Source: Rhodoplanes serenus
GTDB lineage: Bacteria; Pseudomonadota; Alphaproteobacteria; Rhizobiales; Xanthobacteraceae
Direction of reading: 5' to 3'
DNA length: 64,000 nucleotides
NCBI GenBank assembly: GCA_945893145.1
Contig: CAMDDZ010000024.1
Coordinates: forward strand, 1-64,000
The notes below the pieces were generated by a model. It did not search any database and was not told the origin of the DNA. It saw only the letters and a program-made list of their open reading frames with translations. Made by a program: the position numbers and the translations under genes. Positions 59,771 through 64,000 of the stretch are shown here, piece by piece (position 1 is the first letter of the stretch; the number at the start of each line of letters is the position of its first letter).

Positions 59771-60208
59771 CTATTCGCCGAGTTCGAGCGCCCAGTAGCG
59801 CCGGCCATTCGGCGCGACCGCCGAGGCGAGCCCGTAAGCCGTGACTTCGGTGCGCAGCATATTGGCGCGGTGACCGGACGAGTTGATCCACATCTTGGTC
59901 ACGCACGGCACGTCCGAGCACCCATAGGCAACATTCTCGGCCCGCGCGCCGGCAGGACCGCGCCGTTCCATAAAGCCGTCATGATCGAGCGAGTTGCGCC
60001 GTGCCATGTCGGCGGCGTGCGCGGCCGCGAGCCGGGTGAGGTTCGGGTCCGAGCGCAGCGGCTTCAGTCCGTGGGTGGCGCGGAATTCGTTGACGCTGGC
60101 GGCGGTTTCGGCCTTGCTGCTGATGCTGATCGAGCCGACGCTCGGCAGATACGAGCAGGCTGGCAGCGCCAATAGAAGCGCGAGCGAGGCCAAGGTACGC
60201 AGATACAT
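59771..60208 (-). CDS. CAP-domain (SCP/PR-1-like) lipoprotein
   Basis: A 145-residue protein. Residues 1-18 are a lipoprotein signal with lipobox LPAC. The rest is a short bacterial CAP/SCP domain: VNEFRATHGLKPLRSDPNLTRLAAAHAADMARRNSLDHDGF (outline, with the DH.GF element), ENVAYGC and SSGHRANMLRTEVTAYGLA. The His residues of the CAP cavity are present. The function of such proteins in bacteria is not settled. It is a probable substrate of the lgt product at 13987-14811. It is divergent from glpK. Confidence 0.88.
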   Translation of the reverse strand: MYLRTLASLALLLALPACSYLPSVGSISISSKAETAASVNEFRATHGLKPLRSDPNLTRLAAAHAADMARRNSLDHDGFMERRGPAGARAENVAYGCSDVPCVTKMWINSSGHRANMLRTEVTAYGLASAVAPNGRRYWALELGE

Positions 60209-60292
60209 GACAATAAATCCCCCGACAGCAAGGAAATCGCACGGGCGGCGCGAATTGGCAAGACCGCATATTCCCCGGCCCGAGACTGCACA

Positions 60293-60321
60293 TGCCCCTT
60301 TAAAAGCACCTGCCCCTTTAA
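60293..60321. promoter_or_regulatory. Direct repeat upstream of glpK
   Basis: TGCCCCTTTAA occurs at 60293-60303 and again at 60311-60321, that is, 18 bases apart, 31 bases before the glpK start. Direct repeats at this spacing can be regulator binding sites or promoter duplications. The gap also contains the promoter of the opposite lipoprotein gene. Confidence 0.4.
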
Positions 60322-60351
60322 CAGAGCGCTAAAAGCCGCCAGCATCCGCCT

Positions 60352-61845
60352 ATGGCCCACCTTCTTGCCATCGACCAGGGCACCACCTCGACGCGCGCCA
60401 TCGTGTTCGATGCAGCGCTTGCCCCGGTCGCAAGCGCGCAGCAGGAACTGCGGCAGATTTTTCCAGCGCCCGGCTGGGTCGAGCACGATCCGGAGGAAAT
60501 CTGGCGGGCCGTCGTCGCGACATCGCGGGACGCGATCGGGAAGGCCGGCCTTGCTGCGCGTGACATCGCCGGTATCGGCATCACCAACCAGCGCGAGACC
60601 ACGATTGTCTGGGACCGCGCCACTGGCAAGCCGATCCACAACGCCATTGTCTGGCAGGACCGCCGCACCGCGGACGTCTGTGCGGAGCTTCGCCGTGCCG
60701 GTCACGAGGAGCCGGTGGCGAGCAAGACCGGCCTCGTGCTCGATCCGTATTTCTCGGCCACCAAGATTGCCTGGCTGCTCGACAACGTTTCTGGCGCCCG
60801 CGCGGCGGCGCAAGCCGGACGGCTCGCCTTCGGCACAATCGATTCGTTCCTGCTCTGGCGGCTGACTGGCGGCGCCGTCCACGCCACCGACGCGACCAAC
60901 GCGGCGCGCACCATGCTGATGGACATCCATCGCGGCGCATGGGACGCCGCGTTGCTCGATACGTTTCGGATCCCGGCCGGTATGCTGCCCGACATCCGCG
61001 ATACTGCGGGTGAATTCGGCACGACACTATCGGAGCTGTTCGGCGCGCCGATCCGCATTCTCGGCGTCGCAGGCGATCAGCAGGCGGCGACCGTGGGGCA
61101 GGGCTGCTTCATCCCCGGCATGATGAAATCGACCTACGGCACCGGCTGTTTCGCGCTGCTCAACACCGGCGATAAGCCGGTGCGCTCGCGCCACAAACTC
61201 CTGACCACGATCGCGTATCAGCTTGCGGGCAAACGCACCTATGCGCTCGAAGGCGCGATCTTCATCGCCGGTGCCGCGGTGCAATGGCTGCGCGACGGTT
61301 TGAAGATCATCGCGCGCGCGGCCGACGTGAATGCACTGGCGCTGCAGGCCGACCCCGCCGAGCAGGTCTATCTGGTGCCGGCCTTCACCGGCCTTGGCGC
61401 ACCCTATTGGGATGCGGAGGCGCGCGGTGCTCTGTTCGGGCTCACGCGAAACTCGGGCGCTGCCGAGATTGCGCAAGCGGCACTGGAATCGGTCGGCTAC
61501 CAGACCCGCGATTTGCTCGAAGCGATGCGCGCGGACTGGCCCGGCGCGGCCGACACTGTGTTGCGGGTCGATGGCGGCATGACGGCAAGCGACGTCACGA
61601 TGCAATTCGTTGCCGATATTCTGGCCGCGCCCGTCGATCGGCCGGCCGTGATGGAAACGACCGCGCTCGGCGCCGCCTACCTTGCAGGCTTTGCCGCCGG
61701 GGTTTGTCCCGACCCATCCGGCTTTGCGGCAACCTGGAAGCTTGACCGGCGTTACCAGCCGAAAATGGATGCGGCGCAGCGCGAAAAGAAATGGTCCGGC
61801 TGGAAAGACGCCGTTCGCCGCACGCGAAGCGCGTCCGGGGCCTAA
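60352..61845 (+). CDS. glpK: Glycerol kinase
   Basis: ATP-dependent kinase forming glycerol-3-phosphate from glycerol. The 497-residue protein starts with [17 protein letters not shown], and has [32 protein letters not shown] (outline), the glycerol-binding region, [25 protein letters not shown] (outline), and [11 protein letters not shown] with [13 protein letters not shown] near the C-terminus. It is complete. With glpD it provides the full route from glycerol to dihydroxyacetone phosphate. The uptake facilitator and the glpR repressor are not seen. Confidence 0.97.
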   Translation: MAHLLAIDQGTTSTRAIVFDAALAPVASAQQELRQIFPAPGWVEHDPEEIWRAVVATSRDAIGKAGLAARDIAGIGITNQRETTIVWDRATGKPIHNAIVWQDRRTADVCAELRRAGHEEPVASKTGLVLDPYFSATKIAWLLDNVSGARAAAQAGRLAFGTIDSFLLWRLTGGAVHATDATNAARTMLMDIHRGAWDAALLDTFRIPAGMLPDIRDTAGEFGTTLSELFGAPIRILGVAGDQQAATVGQGCFIPGMMKSTYGTGCFALLNTGDKPVRSRHKLLTTIAYQLAGKRTYALEGAIFIAGAAVQWLRDGLKIIARAADVNALALQADPAEQVYLVPAFTGLGAPYWDAEARGALFGLTRNSGAAEIAQAALESVGYQTRDLLEAMRADWPGAADTVLRVDGGMTASDVTMQFVADILAAPVDRPAVMETTALGAAYLAGFAAGVCPDPSGFAATWKLDRRYQPKMDAAQREKKWSGWKDAVRRTRSASGA

Positions 61846-61982
61846 CGTGATGAACGAATCCTTGCCGCAACACCCGCAATTTACGCAGCCAACTTCACGC
61901 CATCACCATTCAAAAATGCTCTGATCACGGCGGGGAAGTGTAGCCAGTGCGCGGGGCGCTGGCCTACCCGTTGGCTCACGTC

Positions 61983-62510
61983 ATGCGGACGGCGGTACCG
62001 AAGCGCCTGGAAGATCGGATCGCAGCACTCAAGGTGCTGGTGGTCGATGACGATCAATACATGCGCAAGGTCGTGCGCACGATGCTCGCCGCCATCGGCG
62101 TCAAGCACATGTTCGAGGCCGTCGATGGCACCAGCGGACTCGAGTCGGTTCGCGCGAACGCGCCGGATATCATCATCGTCGACTGGGAAATGCCGGTGAT
62201 CGATGGCAGGCAGTTCGCGTGCCTGGTGCGCTGGCCAGGGGCGGTCCCGGCGTCCGATGTGCCGATCATCATGCTGACCGGTCATGGCGACCGCTGGCGC
62301 GTGGTCGAGGCGGCGCGCGCCGGGGTGCATGAATATCTGCTCAAGCCGGTGTCCACCAAGGCGCTGCTGGAGCGAATCGTGTCGATCCTCGACAATCCGC
62401 GGCCAACCGTGCAGGCCAACGGCTACTACGGTCCCGCCCCGCGCAAGCCCGTTCCCATTTCGAGGCCGGACGGCACCGACGATTTTGGCGACGTGGTGCT
62501 GCTCGTCTGA
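61983..62510 (+). CDS. CheY-like single-domain response regulator
   Basis: A response regulator of about 175 residues. Near the start comes LKVLVVDDDQYMRKVVRTML, with the acidic pocket, then the phosphoacceptor Asp in IIIVDWEMPVIDG, Thr in IMLTGHGD and Lys in YLLKPVSTKAL. After the receiver domain only a 40-residue polar tail follows, so there is no DNA-binding output. A GTG at 61947 with GGGAAG upstream is an alternative start adding 12 residues. No kinase gene is adjacent. An intrinsic terminator follows. Confidence 0.88.
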   Translation: MRTAVPKRLEDRIAALKVLVVDDDQYMRKVVRTMLAAIGVKHMFEAVDGTSGLESVRANAPDIIIVDWEMPVIDGRQFACLVRWPGAVPASDVPIIMLTGHGDRWRVVEAARAGVHEYLLKPVSTKALLERIVSILDNPRPTVQANGYYGPAPRKPVPISRPDGTDDFGDVVLLV

Positions 62511-62549
62511 CGGCTTTCCACCGAACCCGTTGAGCCGCGCGTCCTGCAG

Positions 62550-62578
62550 GGCTAGACCATCACCGGTCTGGCCTTTTT
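62550..62578 (+). terminator. Intrinsic terminator after the CheY-like gene
   Basis: A 9-bp stem GGCTAGACC / GGTCTGGCC, with one T.G pair, closes a 6-base loop and is followed at once by TTTTTGTTT. It starts 40 bases beyond the stop codon. This is the clearest canonical Rho-independent terminator in the window, and it separates the regulator gene from the ABC transporter genes. Confidence 0.88.
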
Positions 62579-62592
62579 GTTTGCGGGTGGGG

Positions 62593-63768
62593 ATGGCGGC
62601 GGACGAGACAGGCGACGAGGCGGCCGGCGGCACCGCGACCAGCGGCCCGCGGGCGGGCTTTGCTCCGTGGAGCAATCCGAATGCCCGACCGTTGCTACGT
62701 CTCGAAGGCATTGGCAAAAAATTCGGCGACATCGCCGCGGTCGAGCAGCTCAGCCTCGACATCCACGAGGGCGAGTTCTTCGCGCTGCTCGGCCCCTCGG
62801 GCTGCGGCAAGACCACCTTGCTCCGGTTGCTCGCGGGATTCGAGCAGCCGAACGAAGGGCGGATCCTGCTCGATGGTGAGGACATCGCCGGCGTGCCGCC
62901 GCATCGCCGGCCGGTCAACATGATGTTCCAGAGCTACGCGCTGTTTCCGCATTTGACGGTCGCGGGCAATGTCGCGTTCGGTCTGCGGCAGGAGGCGCTG
63001 CCACGGGAGGAAATCGATGCCCGGGTGAATGCCATGCTGGCGCTGGTCAAGCTCGACGGCTTGGGCGCGCGTAAGCCGCATCAGCTATCCGGCGGGCAAC
63101 GTCAGCGCGTGGCGCTGGCGCGCGCATTGGTTAAACGGCCACGTGTATTTCTGCTCGACGAGCCGCTGGCCGCGCTCGACCGCAAACTGCGCGAGGAGAC
63201 CCGCTTCGAGCTGATGGAGCTCCAGCGCAAGCTCGGCCTCACCTTCATCATCGTCACGCACGACCAGGAGGAGGCGATGATCCTCGCCAGCCGGATCGGC
63301 GTCATGGACCGCGGCCGGTTGGTGCAGGTGGCGACGCCGCCCGAAATCTATGAGCAGCCCAACTCGCGCTGGGTCGCGGACTTCATCGGCGACGTCAACC
63401 TGATCGAGGGACAATTGGCTTCGGCGGGGCCGGAAGCGGCGATCGTAAGCTTTGGCGCGGGCCGCTTGCGGGCCGCGCAGGCAGTCGATGCGCCGCTCGG
63501 TGCGGTGGTGTGGCTCGCGCTGCGGCCCGAGAAGGTGCGGATTGCGGCGGCGGCCTCGCCCGAACCCAGTGAGAATGCCTGCTCCGGCAGGATCGTCGAG
63601 ATTGGCTATCTGGGCGACGTCTCGATTTACAAAGTGAAACTCGACAGCGGGCTCATCATGAAGGCTGCGGTTGCCAATCTGGCCCGGCAGGTGCTGCGGC
63701 CATTCAGTGTGGGCGATCCCGTGGCGTTGAGTTGGCCGGCCGATGCCGGCGTGGTGCTGACCCAATGA
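62593..63768 (+). CDS. potA: Polyamine-type ABC transporter ATP-binding protein (PotA-like)
   Basis: A 391-residue ATPase. Walker A GPSGCGKTT is at 67-75, with the signature LSGGQRQRVALARAL and Walker B VFLLDEP followed by the D-loop ALD and the switch His in IIVTHDQEEAM. The C-terminal 110 residues form a TOBE domain (LRPEKVRIA). The pattern fits the spermidine/putrescine or iron(III) import type. A 31-residue polar N-terminal extension is present. The ATG at 62593 follows GGTGGGG. The stop overlaps the permease start as ATGA. Confidence 0.88.
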   Translation: MAADETGDEAAGGTATSGPRAGFAPWSNPNARPLLRLEGIGKKFGDIAAVEQLSLDIHEGEFFALLGPSGCGKTTLLRLLAGFEQPNEGRILLDGEDIAGVPPHRRPVNMMFQSYALFPHLTVAGNVAFGLRQEALPREEIDARVNAMLALVKLDGLGARKPHQLSGGQRQRVALARALVKRPRVFLLDEPLAALDRKLREETRFELMELQRKLGLTFIIVTHDQEEAMILASRIGVMDRGRLVQVATPPEIYEQPNSRWVADFIGDVNLIEGQLASAGPEAAIVSFGAGRLRAAQAVDAPLGAVVWLALRPEKVRIAAAASPEPSENACSGRIVEIGYLGDVSIYKVKLDSGLIMKAAVANLARQVLRPFSVGDPVALSWPADAGVVLTQ

Positions 63769-64000
63769 GCAAAGCTTTGCGGCGGGATGCTCGCAGGCGC
63801 GCCTGGAATGTCCGCGCCGTGATCCTGCTGCCGGCGCTGTGGCTCGCGGTGTTCTTTCTCGTGCCGTTCCTGATCGTCTTGAAAATCAGTCTTTCGCAGA
63901 CGGTCATTGCACAACCGCCTTATATCCCGGTGCTCGATCTCGCGGCCGGCTGGCAGGGCGTGAAGGATTTTGTCGCCGGCCTGTCGCCAGAAAGCTACGG
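63765..64000 (+). CDS. potB: ABC transporter permease (PotB-like), truncated at window edge
   Basis: The first 78 residues of a membrane permease. A basic cytoplasmic start (SKALRRDARRRAWN) leads into the first TM helix VILLPALWLAVFFLVPFLIVLKISLS, typical of PotB/PotH or CysU-type permeases, where this helix is followed by a periplasmic segment as here. It is coupled to potA by ATGA. The rest lies outside the window. The substrate class is inferred from the ATPase. Confidence 0.8.
   Translation, partial: MSKALRRDARRRAWNVRAVILLPALWLAVFFLVPFLIVLKISLSQTVIAQPPYIPVLDLAAGWQGVKDFVAGLSPESY

Overview
The window is 64 kb of GC-rich DNA from an alphaproteobacterium, most probably a Hyphomicrobiales (Rhizobiales) member of the Bradyrhizobium, Rhodoplanes or Pseudolabrys type. 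The evidence is the gene content: a PetP/PetR-like MarR and response-regulator pair, lineage-typical small families (DUF2093, DUF4170, DUF4282, DUF6101), a hopanoid phosphorylase, five orphan tripartite-tricarboxylate (Bug) binding proteins, and syntenies such as pgsA-moaD-moaE, lgt-midA-pgeF, rplY-pth-ychF-maoC and waaA-lpxK. I see no rRNA, tRNA, CRISPR array, transposase, integrase or phage gene.

Layout. 0-4 kb: truncated Bug receptor, pgsA-moaD-moaE, a Vgb-like beta-propeller and a DUF1460 protein. 4-8.3 kb: ilvE facing a MarR/response regulator/histidine kinase cluster and a cupin. 8.3-16 kb, mainly minus strand: TetR, proC, YbjN, prs, and lgt-midA-pgeF with a secreted hydrolase. 16-25 kb: UbiK-like factor, L25, pth, ychF, two MaoC proteins with a coupled MFS transporter, rsmE and ubiA. 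25-31 kb: tldE/pmbA, cysQ, DUF4170, DUF374, waaA, lpxK and DUF2093, partly an LPS/Kdo-lipid A operon. 31-42 kb: esterase-like hydrolase, POT peptide transporter, xseA, MFS, purD, a defluorinase-like hydrolase, cupin, a solo sugar-binding protein and dodecin. 42-56 kb looks accessory and catabolic: a ThDP enzyme, phosphotransferase-patatin, amidotransferase-UbiD-binding protein, an HtrA-like protein without its catalytic His and Asp, an FAD monooxygenase and four Bug-type receptors. 56-64 kb: YqgE, a VOC protein with a basic tail, glpD, hpnG, a CAP lipoprotein, glpK, a CheY-like regulator and the start of a polyamine-type ABC transporter.

The strongest structure not explained by genes is a 61-nt repeat in three copies: one at 21941-22001 (minus orientation) and two in tandem at 32061-32190 (plus). 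Each has an outer GC stem, a perfect 10-bp inner stem, an invariant 8-nt loop GTTGAATA and an invariant 3' junction CGAAGCGG. The inner stems differ between copies but stay fully paired, and the outer-stem differences are G.U-compatible in one orientation only. All three copies fill gaps between convergent genes. This looks like a dispersed element selected for RNA structure. Other non-coding signals are a dyad centred on the marR start codon, a 10-bp tandem repeat in a divergent promoter region, a nested hairpin in the L25 leader, a 12-bp repeat giving three in-frame stops, and a clear intrinsic terminator at 62550-62578.

All assignments come from reading the sequence and recalled family motifs; no database search was run.
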